Of a DNA stretch of 64,000 nucleotides, positions 34,614-42,715 are shown piece after piece. A model generated the notes under the pieces. The model was given only the letters and a program-made list of their open reading frames with translations. It had not been told where the DNA came from and did no database searches. The position numbers and the translations under genes were made by a program. Each line of letters begins with the position of its first letter. The first letter of the stretch is position 1. The DNA is from Bacteriovoracaceae bacterium (GTDB lineage: Bacteria; Bdellovibrionota; Bacteriovoracia; Bacteriovoracales; Bacteriovoracaceae), in contig CANFVK010000004.1 of NCBI GenBank assembly GCA_947450475.1, positions 124,001 to 188,000 on the forward strand. The letters are read 5' to 3'.

Positions 34614-36098
34614 ATGGAAATTGCCGTAATTGATCAAGGTCCGGAGCTCTTTTGGTTTGTGAGTAATGCACTCATCAACGACGAACAATTAAAATTAAAA
34701 CACATTAAAGACGCCACCATTGGGGAAAAAAGTATTCTTCACACTTTACCTCAAATCGTTATAGTCAATGGCGATGACGGAGATTTAGATCCGATTAAAT
34801 TTATAACGAGAATGCGAAATCACGTTTTTGCTAGAAATATATTATTCATTGTAGTGACTGCTAATTTAACCGTTGAATTTAAAAAAAATCTTATGTTTGC
34901 TGGTGCCGGGCAAGTTTTCTACAGAGGTAAGGGTTTTAATCCATCACCTACTTTTTTTGCAAGTATGGTCAAGTGGTTTCTGACTTATAAAGCTCCAGAC
35001 CCTGCCGTATTTGAATTTAAGCCAACAACTTTTACTTCCAGTGAAGCCGAACTTACGACATTTGGTAGAGTCGGTTGGATTTCTTCTACTCACGTTCTTG
35101 TTGAATCAAATATTGATCTTAACCCTGGACAAACTATTCAATGCAAAAATTCACTTTTAGAAGAACTCGAAATCAAAAATGCCACTTTGGTTTGTGAAGA
35201 AAAAAATAAAATTGGAAGATATTATCAATATGCAAATAGCCTACTTTGTAAAATAGTTTCAAAGGAGCCAGCTAAAGATAAGAAAAATCTTGAAAACTGG
35301 ATTGCTAATAACCGAGATATTTCAAAAGACAAGCTAATAAAAATTGTCTATTTTGAATCTGACCCTGAATACCGGGAAGTCATCAAAGGCATTATTAAAT
35401 TTGATAAACACTACTGCGCAAGAGGTTTTGCAAGTCTTGAGGGGCTTCAAGAGATTCTAGACTACCAAATTCCTCACTTAGTTCTAGTGAATCGCTCCAT
35501 CATATTGGCCGACAAAGCTAAGTTTGAAGCCATGAAAGCGTTTGTTAAGAATAACTTTTGCTATTGTGTAACCTATGCAAATCCTAAACTTACCAATGAG
35601 GAAGCCCCTCCTCCGCCACTGGCCGACTTTGAGAAAGATTATGATTTTGCAGTTCATTCCCCCGGATTTATCGAACTTCCCTTACTTGAATCCATGGTTC
35701 AAAAATTGCAACTAAAACTAAACGATAAACTAAAGGCAGATGAGAATAAAATTTATTTCGGCAAGCATTCTGCTTATTCTCGGATAAATTTTATCTCCCC
35801 ATGTCAAATCAAAGAAATTGCCATTTCAGGTGCATCAATGTCTTTGCCGTTTGCCCTTAGTAATTTCTGTGCTTGTGAAATATCTAGTCCCACTTTCATT
35901 AAGGCCAATCTTGGTAGAAGCCAATTCTTTAGAAATTTTTCCTCCAAGGCAGGTGAAGATAGTTCATCAATTTACCATCGAATTATTTTTATGGGCCAAA
36001 ATGTGAAAGATAACGCCAGTGTAAAGGAAACAATTCGCTCTATTGGTGAAATTGGTTTTGAAGAATGGCTATTAAAGGGAACCTCTGACAAAGTTTAG
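34614..36098 (+). CDS. Double pseudo-receiver protein with PilZ-like middle region
   Basis: A 494-residue cytoplasmic protein. Two CheY-like segments can be seen, at about 1-120 and 243-375. In each the strand that should end in the phospho-acceptor Asp ends in Asn (IVIVN in the first, LVLVN in the second), so neither should be phosphorylated in the normal way. Between them (about 135-220) and again near the C-terminus (about 385-480) lie beta-rich segments that resemble PilZ-type barrels (for example GRVGWISSTHVLVESNIDLNPGQTI). The PilZ impression is weak and no RxxxR motif was found. It may be a degenerate signalling scaffold. Stand-alone transcript. Confidence 0.65.
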   Translation: MEIAVIDQGPELFWFVSNALINDEQLKLKHIKDATIGEKSILHTLPQIVIVNGDDGDLDPIKFITRMRNHVFARNILFIVVTANLTVEFKKNLMFAGAGQVFYRGKGFNPSPTFFASMVKWFLTYKAPDPAVFEFKPTTFTSSEAELTTFGRVGWISSTHVLVESNIDLNPGQTIQCKNSLLEELEIKNATLVCEEKNKIGRYYQYANSLLCKIVSKEPAKDKKNLENWIANNRDISKDKLIKIVYFESDPEYREVIKGIIKFDKHYCARGFASLEGLQEILDYQIPHLVLVNRSIILADKAKFEAMKAFVKNNFCYCVTYANPKLTNEEAPPPPLADFEKDYDFAVHSPGFIELPLLESMVQKLQLKLNDKLKADENKIYFGKHSAYSRINFISPCQIKEIAISGASMSLPFALSNFCACEISSPTFIKANLGRSQFFRNFSSKAGEDSSSIYHRIIFMGQNVKDNASVKETIRSIGEIGFEEWLLKGTSDKV

Positions 36099-36228
36099 TT
36101 TCGTTATTTAATGTAAATTTAACTCATAATTTAATGAAATCCCAAACATTCTCAAAAAGAATTTTTAAGAATAATATTTTTAGTCCATTCTCTTCAGGTC
36201 ATTACCAAGACATAAAATGGAGGATAAA

Positions 36229-36405
36229 ATGCATGACAACCCAGAAAATAATCCTACTGACGTATCGAGCGACAAATCAAAAATAGAAAAATTAGACCGA
36301 GAAAAGCACATTAAGCAATTAAGAGAGAGTGAATTTACAAAAAGGCTATCCAGGGAAAAAGACATCAAGAATGAAAGACGAAGGCACAAAAACATTGGCC
36401 ATTAA
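36229..36405 (+). CDS. Small highly charged protein
   Basis: A 58-residue Lys/Arg/Glu-rich protein, probably helical in its second half (KHIKQLRESEFTKRLSREKDI), without signal peptide. The ATG at 36229 is chosen because GGAGG lies five bases upstream; the ATG at 36217 would overlap that site. No family is recognised. The perfect ribosome-binding site is the main support. Confidence 0.6.
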   Translation: MHDNPENNPTDVSSDKSKIEKLDREKHIKQLRESEFTKRLSREKDIKNERRRHKNIGH

Positions 36406-36541
36406 CCGAGTCAAGTGATCGGAGATCGGCTTTTTGGCCCCATGAAAGACAATAGTAACTTGACACAAGATCTACAATCATATTTGCTTATAGTTGATAG
36501 GATATCTTGTTACTAGGTTTCTCAGGAGAGAGGGACGAATC

Positions 36542-37402
36542 ATGATAAAACAATATTACATAGTCATAGTTGCGTGCTTATTTATTATAAGCAACAGTGT
36601 AACTTATGCCAAAGTTGAAGCCACCCTTGGCGACGTTAAAATTGAAGAAAATCAAAATTTACCTGGCTTTGTTCCTCAAACTTCAACTACTGAAATCCTA
36701 CTATCCAGAAATCAGTATGTAATCTCTTATGATCGCATTCGTCGCTCCCCTATTTGGGTTGCTTGGAAAATTGAGGCTCAAAATCTTGGGTCTTCCGGAA
36801 GATCTAATAACTTTAATCAAGATTCAGAATTAGAAACCTATCTTTCACAAGTCTCGCCGACATTTCATGCAGTAAATTTTGATGAATACCATGGAAGCTG
36901 TTTTGATAGAGGTCACCAAATCCCTTCAGGAGACAGAACTGACCGCCCCGAAAATAACGAAAAAACCTTTTTAATGAGCAATATGATTCCGCAGACTGCC
37001 TATTTAAATCGTGGTGCATGGGCACATCTTGAAGGCTATGCTCGAGATTTAGTTAAGCAGCAAAACAAGAAAATCTTTGTAATCGCCGGCCCCATCTATG
37101 ACCAAGACTTTGGTCTTATCGGTCCAAATAAAGACATACCTGTGCCATCAAAAAATTTTAAGATTATCTTTATTCTTGATCAAAACCAAAATGCATCAGA
37201 CATAAATAAGGCGACTCCTACAATTTCAGTTGTTATGCCTAATCTTTTAAAAAATGGTGATCGCCCGATGGATAATCCTGATCAATTGTGTAACCCAACA
37301 CATAATATAGTAGAAACAGATCCCAATGATTGGGAAAAATTTAAAACGACAACTCAAGAAATAGAAAAAATTTCAGGAATTACCTTACCCTACATTCACT
37401 AA
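36542..37402 (+). CDS. Exported DNA/RNA non-specific endonuclease (NUC1 type)
   Basis: A 286-residue protein with a signal peptide (about 1-23) and a beta-beta-alpha-metal nuclease domain: catalytic His125 in DRGHQIPSGDR, MSNMIPQ (Asn147), and Asn156 to Glu164 in LNRGAWAHLE for the Mg2+ site. Such enzymes degrade DNA and RNA outside the cytoplasm, and a predator or scavenger could use it to digest nucleic acid. The ATG at 36542 is chosen over a longer frame (36494) because it starts the signal and follows a GAGAGGGA stretch. Its end overlaps the convergent small gene by four bases. Confidence 0.92.
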   Translation: MIKQYYIVIVACLFIISNSVTYAKVEATLGDVKIEENQNLPGFVPQTSTTEILLSRNQYVISYDRIRRSPIWVAWKIEAQNLGSSGRSNNFNQDSELETYLSQVSPTFHAVNFDEYHGSCFDRGHQIPSGDRTDRPENNEKTFLMSNMIPQTAYLNRGAWAHLEGYARDLVKQQNKKIFVIAGPIYDQDFGLIGPNKDIPVPSKNFKIIFILDQNQNASDINKATPTISVVMPNLLKNGDRPMDNPDQLCNPTHNIVETDPNDWEKFKTTTQEIEKISGITLPYIH

Positions 37403-37620
37403 ATCATTTTATCATTATCTGAAATTGAAATTTTTTTCTTTTTGAATAAAGTTTTTGCTTTTGCGATTTCTTTGCGATTGCGATCTTTTGCTCTTCGATA
37501 AACTTTATCAATTTTATGAGATATCAAATCAATATGTTCTCGTAAATCCTCAAGCTCGCTTTGATCCACTTTACATTTTTTTAATTTGTTGTTTCCTGTT
37601 TTCTTAGTGATTTCTTTCAC
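37399..37620 (-). CDS. Small basic coiled protein
   Basis: A 73-residue Lys-rich protein with a central helix of coiled-coil character (SELEDLREHIDLISHKIDKVYRRAKDRNR spread over about residues 20-48). The start is GTG with AGGAG five bases upstream. It overlaps the nuclease gene by four bases at its 3' end. No family recognised. Confidence 0.55.
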   Translation of the reverse strand: MKEITKKTGNNKLKKCKVDQSELEDLREHIDLISHKIDKVYRRAKDRNRKEIAKAKTLFKKKKISISDNDKMI

Positions 37621-37737
37621 GTTGACTCCTGAAAAGTTAAGGAAAAAACTTTTTCAAAAAATTAATTGATTTAAAAATACATAAAAATGTTTTTATCCAA
37701 AATAATAACTATGACTTCATTGGGGAGAATTGACTCG

Positions 37738-37778
37738 TTTCTTTTATCTATAGATCTTTAACCCATAGATAAAAGAAA
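37738..37778. repeat. Perfect 14-bp inverted repeat, possible operator or transcript hairpin
   Basis: Left arm tttcttttatctat (37738-37751), right arm atagataaaagaaa (37765-37778), 13-base loop. Neither side is followed by a T-run, so a terminator is unlikely. It lies between the divergent starts at 37620 and 37865. Confidence 0.6.
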
Positions 37779-37864
37779 AAAGATTCATAAATAATACGGC
37801 GACCATATTGCAAAACTGAAATCCAAGTAGATCAAAATTAAATTGAGCTACCAAGGAGAATTTA

Positions 37865-38029
37865 ATGAAGGTTTGGATATTGTCATTATTTTTTTTGATC
37901 GAAATATTTTCTTACGAAGTACGATACTCATTCCCCAGAAATATAAGAGTGATCGAATTGAAATCATTTAGAATTTGGCCTTTAAATTGCAAAAAATATT
38001 TGGGATGTATTAGCTTTTATAGGAGGTAA
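37865..38029 (+). CDS. Short ORF (54 codons) coupled to the CBS-domain gene
   Basis: The frame has AAGGAG about seven bases before its ATG and encodes a hydrophobic N-terminal stretch (MKVWILSLFFLIEIFS) followed by a basic tail with two cysteines. Its last two codons AGG-AGG and stop form the Shine-Dalgarno of the CBS-domain gene that starts three bases later. It could be a small membrane or exported peptide, or a leader ORF controlling the next gene. No homologue is known to me. Confidence 0.5.
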   Translation: MKVWILSLFFLIEIFSYEVRYSFPRNIRVIELKSFRIWPLNCKKYLGCISFYRR

Positions 38030-38031
38030 TT

Positions 38032-38481
38032 ATGCAAGTAAAACAATGTATGACAAAAAAAGTAACTGTTGGTAATCCAAATATGACTTTATCTGAAGTC
38101 GCTCAAAAAATGCGCGATGGGGATTTTGGAATTCTTCCAATTGAGGAAAATGACAAATTAGTCGGCATGATTACCGATAGAGACATAGCCGTAAGGGCCG
38201 TAGCTGCCGGTAAAGAGCCTGCCTTGACTAAAGTTCGAGAAGTGATGACTGAGAAAGTGCTTTACTGTTTTGAAGATCAAACCCTTGATCAAGTGGCCCA
38301 AAAGTTAGGTGAATGCAAAGTCTTGAGATTTCCTGTTCTCAATAGACAAAAGCGTCTTGTAGGAATTTTATCGTTAAATGATCTAGCAAAATCTCAAGTT
38401 AATCCTAAGCAGTTGGAGAAAACGATGTGTTGCATCTCTAGCTCAACCAACAAAAAAGAAGGTGCATCGGTACAGGTTTAG
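38032..38481 (+). CDS. CBS-domain pair protein
   Basis: A 149-residue soluble protein made of two CBS motifs (about 1-62 and 65-130). GMITDRDIAVRAVA and VGILSLNDLAK are the typical strand-helix ends. CBS pairs bind adenosine nucleotides and act as energy sensors; the stand-alone form controls partner enzymes that cannot be named here. Strong AGGAGG Shine-Dalgarno, shared with the end of the preceding short ORF. A cysteine pair (MCCIS) near the C-terminus is unusual. Confidence 0.9.
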   Translation: MQVKQCMTKKVTVGNPNMTLSEVAQKMRDGDFGILPIEENDKLVGMITDRDIAVRAVAAGKEPALTKVREVMTEKVLYCFEDQTLDQVAQKLGECKVLRFPVLNRQKRLVGILSLNDLAKSQVNPKQLEKTMCCISSSTNKKEGASVQV

Positions 38482-38491
38482 CTATCAACAT

Positions 38492-39463
38492 TCATTCTTG
38501 AATAAAGACGAGGCTTATCATGCTGCTATAGAGTTCTTCGCTGCTAAGCCAGATATGACCTTCATGGCACTCAAGCTTTGGATCATAGGAGTTGCAATTG
38601 GTGCCATGACTATTTCTTATTAGGAATTCGCAAGTTTGGTTGAGTGAGTTCCATCTTCTGCCCACCAAGCTTGAAGTATGCAGTTCTGAAATTTTTCGTC
38701 CTTCATTGCGGTGATTAACAAGAATTCTTGAGTCGTAGTCAACTCCGATGACTCGACCTAAACTTAGTTGCTCTGAAATAGTTTTAAAAATATTTTTATT
38801 TCTAAAAACCATCTTGATCGAAGGTTCATTGGCAATTGTTACCCTGTCGTTGTGACAAGCCTGGAGACGCAACTGTGAAAAGACATCCATCATTTTTTTA
38901 TTTTTTAAAATATTTAAAAATGTCACTTTGTCGATATTTTTAAACTTATAAAAAAATGGGAGTGACTCTTCAGTTAAAAGTGATCTCGTTATATGGAGAT
39001 CAGAGATTTCCCGCATGGCATTTATCATCGGAACACTTGTCTCAATGCCATTTTGTACTTTGATCCATCTCTCAGATGGAAAAACACTTTCGGGACAATA
39101 TCCATCTTTTATCGTTTGCTGAAGTGCAATTTTATTGAAGCCTGTTTCGAATGGAATTTTCTCGTTTTCCTCGCGCTTATGAGCATTCTGTAATCGCAAC
39201 TTGAACCATCTCATCACGCGGGCCAAGCTTGTCTCATTGTAATTTAGAGCAATGTCTGCTGCCGAGATCGGGCTTTTAATTTCATAAGTATAAGCCAACA
39301 TATCTGCGGCGGTAAAAGCGTAGCACCATGAAATTGCACCTTGGTCCCGAACTCTACCCAGTGTGGAATTGCGAAGGTCAATGTTCGTACAATCTTTTTC
39401 TTCGAAAGATTCAAACGCCAGCGCCAAAGTTGGAAATAATAGAAGAAGTAATAACTTTTTCAT
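38492..39463 (-). CDS. Exported C1-like cysteine protease
   Basis: A 323-residue protein with a signal peptide (MKKLLLLLLFPTLALA) and a divergent papain-type site: Gln41, Cys47 in DQGAISWCYAF, His262 in LHTSSLVGRR and Asn284 in IRNSHGTNC. The Gln-to-Cys spacing is that of papain, but the CGS disulfide cysteine is lost. The ATG at 39463 is chosen because it overlaps the stop codon of the upstream serine hydrolase gene (TAATG), implying coupled translation. Probably secreted together with that protein. Confidence 0.8.
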   Translation of the reverse strand: MKKLLLLLLFPTLALAFESFEEKDCTNIDLRNSTLGRVRDQGAISWCYAFTAADMLAYTYEIKSPISAADIALNYNETSLARVMRWFKLRLQNAHKREENEKIPFETGFNKIALQQTIKDGYCPESVFPSERWIKVQNGIETSVPMINAMREISDLHITRSLLTEESLPFFYKFKNIDKVTFLNILKNKKMMDVFSQLRLQACHNDRVTIANEPSIKMVFRNKNIFKTISEQLSLGRVIGVDYDSRILVNHRNEGRKISELHTSSLVGRRWNSLNQTCEFLIRNSHGTNCNSYDPKLECHEGHIWLSSEELYSSMISLVFIQE

Positions 39464-40956
39464 TATTTTAAAGTACATCCAAATTCAGGGTGATTTGTAT
39501 CAAATTCAACTTCTGCCGTTTCTGAATTATGTAAGCCTACATTTCTGGCCAACCAAGTGGGGCGAGCTGAAAGTAAGTATTTTCCTGAGTCTGACAAATC
39601 TTCATTAACGTCAAGCTTAGTTAATTGTCTGGCCAGTGGAATATTGCTTCGATCAATGCACGTTTTAAGATCAATGTGGCTTATGTAGTGACATGAACAG
39701 ATTGTCTTTGCGACAGCTGCTTGAATGATATTTTCTTGAAGACTAGTTTTAAGTGTCTTAATCAAATTAGCAAGTCCAATCTTGTTTGATTTAGGTGCTG
39801 GAATTTCTTTTCCAATTGGATATTTTGGATCATGGAAACAAGAAATCGCTCTTGAGACAAATTCATCAACTTTAGATGTATACTCTTTGTCATAACCAGT
39901 TCTAGTAATGACCATGTTTTGAGAAGGAAGAATAATAATTAATTGACCATAGTGTCCACGAGCGTAGATCATATCATCAGGAGATGCTGGATAAGGTTTT
40001 CCGAAGCCTGCTTTTACGGCTTTGTTGAGCCAAATAGAGCCTCCATAAACCCCATCAAATGTAATATCATTGATTACCGTTCCATTCGAAAGATATCCAG
40101 GTGAAACTTGCTTAGTTTTATTGATCCAATCTTGACTAAGAATTTCTTTTCCATTCCACATTCCATTTTTTAAATAAAGATAACCAATCTTCGCCATATC
40201 TCTTGGCGTGGCATAGACTGAAGAGCCTCCGTAAAAAATACCTAGGTGATCTCGTTCAAAAATGACATTTTTCATTCCAAGTGGGTTAAATAAATTGCGC
40301 CATGGCATAGTTTCATAATCTTCGCCATAAACTTTTTGCAACACCGCCATCGTAAGAACTGGAGTTCCGGTACTATAATTGAATTTAAAACCAGGGCCTT
40401 CAGCAATGATGTCTTTTGATGCAGAATAATGGGCCGTATCTTTGTAGCCTGTACCATAAAGCATGTTGATCACAGGACTCTGTTTGACATCTCCACTGTA
40501 GTATTCATTCCAAACAAAACCAGCATCAAAATAAAAAAGATTTTTCATTTTAATTTGACTATAAATTTTTCGATTAAGTGGATCAGGATAAAATTCGTCC
40601 AATCCACTATCCAGGGATAGTCTTCCATCTCTTACTGCTGTGCCTAAAAGCGCACCAGTAATAGTCTTAGAAACAGACCACAAAACATGTGGTGTGGTGG
40701 CCGAATATTTTGAATCATAAAACTCATATTGAATCTGGCCATCTTTGACCACAACCAATCCTTCAGTTAAAAACTTTTTAGAATTAGTTGAAAACTTTTT
40801 AAACTCTTCGCATTCGATAGAATTTAAGCGCTGATTCTCATGGGGTGCAACTCTCCAATCAGGTACAGGCCATAAAGTAGTACTGGCGTTTAAGATCGCG
40901 CTATAAAAGCAAGCAATCACCATAAATAAAAGCACTTCTTTTTCAAATTTTTTCAT
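39463..40956 (-). CDS. Exported serine hydrolase of the beta-lactamase class C family
   Basis: A 497-residue protein with an N-terminal signal segment (about 5-25) and the SxxK fold: Ser94 and Lys97 in WSVSKTITG, Tyr194 in FNYSTGTPV and a C-terminal GHYGQLIIILPS that fits the third motif (HxG). The family includes esterases, D-aminopeptidases and penicillin-binding-like hydrolases acting in the periplasm or outside. A cysteine-rich C-terminal extension of about 120 residues (SCFHDP, TICSCHYIS, TCIDRS) follows the catalytic domain. AAGGA precedes the ATG. Its stop codon overlaps the start of the C1-like protease gene. Confidence 0.87.
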   Translation of the reverse strand: MKKFEKEVLLFMVIACFYSAILNASTTLWPVPDWRVAPHENQRLNSIECEEFKKFSTNSKKFLTEGLVVVKDGQIQYEFYDSKYSATTPHVLWSVSKTITGALLGTAVRDGRLSLDSGLDEFYPDPLNRKIYSQIKMKNLFYFDAGFVWNEYYSGDVKQSPVINMLYGTGYKDTAHYSASKDIIAEGPGFKFNYSTGTPVLTMAVLQKVYGEDYETMPWRNLFNPLGMKNVIFERDHLGIFYGGSSVYATPRDMAKIGYLYLKNGMWNGKEILSQDWINKTKQVSPGYLSNGTVINDITFDGVYGGSIWLNKAVKAGFGKPYPASPDDMIYARGHYGQLIIILPSQNMVITRTGYDKEYTSKVDEFVSRAISCFHDPKYPIGKEIPAPKSNKIGLANLIKTLKTSLQENIIQAAVAKTICSCHYISHIDLKTCIDRSNIPLARQLTKLDVNEDLSDSGKYLLSARPTWLARNVGLHNSETAEVEFDTNHPEFGCTLK

Positions 40957-41109
40957 ATATCTATCCTTAAAAATGAATAAGAAACGCTACCTTAACTAAA
41001 GTTGGAGTTCAATTTTGGTGGATATTATCAATTTTCTGATTTTGAGAGATTCTCTTTAAATTTTTTTATTATTTTGGTTAGTTAGCGAATTTAGTTCAGT
41101 CTTTAGTTA

Positions 41110-41136
41110 TAAAAATAAGCCGAATCGAAATTCGGC
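41110..41136 (-). terminator. Hairpin terminator downstream of the subtilase gene
   Basis: Read on the minus strand: gccgaat, loop TTCG, attcggc, then TTATTTTTAT. It lies about 65 bases beyond the stop codon at 41202. Confidence 0.7.
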
Positions 41137-41201
41137 GGTAATTTTTTATTATATTTTGGGGCCTGAAAATCTTGAACTGGTATCGAAATGACTACAGAAA
41201 A

Positions 41202-42620
41202 TCAAGGCTGAGATTTGATGATATAAATTTTGTAACTGCTGCGAGTAAGTCCAGAAGCATCAGTAGCGGAAATCGTGGTCTCGCCTTCTGACATTGCACT
41301 TAAAACTCCCGACAATGAGTCAATTGAAGCGACCATACTATTTGTGGAGCTAAAACTAAAAGGAGCTTTCCCATAGACGGCTTCAAATTGGATTTTTTCT
41401 CCAACATGAAAACTGCCTGCAAAAGGTGAAATAAACATTTTTTTAGTCTTTACTAAATCAATCGCATTAAAAGCATTAATACGACAATCACAAGCAGTGT
41501 CAATGTTGACTTTGTCACTTGTTGCTTGCAATAACGAACGAAGCTCCATGGGGTTTAAGTTGGCATCCTGGGCCTTTACCAAAGCAACCAAGCCTGCAAC
41601 TAAAGGCGCGGCCATGGATGTGCCCGAAATACTTCCATAGCGACTGCCCGGAATAGTGCTTAATATCTCATCTCCCGGGGCCGCGATATTTACTTTGTTG
41701 TGGCCAAAGTTTGACCAAGAGGGCCTTGAATCCATTTTATCAGAGGCAGCTACTGAGATAGTGTTACTCAAATTCGCATTTGCCGGATAAACTTCAAATG
41801 TATCGTTATTTTTACCGTCATTGGATGCCGCTGAAACAAAAACAATTCCTGCTTTTTCTGCACGCGCAATAGCTTCAATAAGTGGTCTAGCATCAGCTCT
41901 GGACATTTCGCCCCCCCAGCTGGCAGAAATAACATCAACTTTTTTTTCAATCGCAAAATCAATGGCACGAATGGCATTAGAAATTTCGCCACCATCTTCG
42001 TCAATAAAACGAAGAGGAAGAATTGAAACCTCCGGAGATATCCCGATGGTACCGCCTTCGACTAATCCTGTGGCACCGACAATCCCTGAGCAGTGAGTTC
42101 CATGACCGGGAAAGCCGTATGAAACTACATCCATTGGATTTTCATTATTATGAATGAAATCGTAGCCTTTTATCATGTTGGGCGCCAAGCTCACGTGCTT
42201 GTAATCCGCACCAGTATCTATCACTGCAACGATCACTTTGCGAGATCCTTTATTTCCAGCTAGCAGCCAAGCTTTCTCGGCTTTTATTTTAGATAAGGCC
42301 CATTGCTCTTTTAGTTTGGATATATCCAAAAAAGCATTAAGGGCAAATACTTTTGAATCAGGAACAACGTATTCCACATTTGGTTGAGTCAACAATTGAT
42401 TTAATTCAAACTTTGAGTTTGATTCATCAATTTCAATCTTGATTAATTGTCCAGGAGGATGAGTCGATAAAACTTTGAGATGTGGGCTTTTTAAATTTAA
42501 AGGAAAAAAAGAATTGCGATATTTTAATAAATATTCAGAAGCTTGAGTCAATTGACTAATGGATATGAGGCCAAAAATTACAGCACATTTTAGTATGGTC
42601 GCTAGGATTTTTGAAAGCAT
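41202..42620 (-). CDS. Secreted subtilisin-family serine protease with C-terminal Ig-like domain
   Basis: A 472-residue S8 peptidase: signal peptide (about 1-27), inhibitor-like propeptide (about 30-95), catalytic domain with Asp135 in VAVIDTGADY, His173 in GHGTHCSG, oxyanion Asn267 in SAASNDG, and Ser335 in GTSMAAP. The last 80 residues resemble a bacterial Ig-like (BIG2) domain. It should be secreted and self-processed. The ATG at 42620 is preferred over a TTG at 42635 because AGGAG lies seven bases upstream. It sits in a minus-strand run of exported hydrolases. Confidence 0.94.
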   Translation of the reverse strand: MLSKILATILKCAVIFGLISISQLTQASEYLLKYRNSFFPLNLKSPHLKVLSTHPPGQLIKIEIDESNSKFELNQLLTQPNVEYVVPDSKVFALNAFLDISKLKEQWALSKIKAEKAWLLAGNKGSRKVIVAVIDTGADYKHVSLAPNMIKGYDFIHNNENPMDVVSYGFPGHGTHCSGIVGATGLVEGGTIGISPEVSILPLRFIDEDGGEISNAIRAIDFAIEKKVDVISASWGGEMSRADARPLIEAIARAEKAGIVFVSAASNDGKNNDTFEVYPANANLSNTISVAASDKMDSRPSWSNFGHNKVNIAAPGDEILSTIPGSRYGSISGTSMAAPLVAGLVALVKAQDANLNPMELRSLLQATSDKVNIDTACDCRINAFNAIDLVKTKKMFISPFAGSFHVGEKIQFEAVYGKAPFSFSSTNSMVASIDSLSGVLSAMSEGETTISATDASGLTRSSYKIYIIKSQP

Positions 42621-42715
42621 TAATAACTCCTGCAAAATTTCTTCTCAATATCTTATTTCAGAGTAAAATCATTAGGCAATAAAATTCATTTGCTTTGCCA
42701 GAGCATCGCATAATG

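Noticed and set aside
36406..36440. Hairpin after the small charged gene as a terminator
   Set aside because: The only stem (ccga/tcgg) is four base pairs with a long loop; too weak to call.
37738..37778. Inverted repeat as a rho-independent terminator
   Set aside because: There is no T-run on either side and it lies in a divergent promoter region, where no transcript is expected to end.
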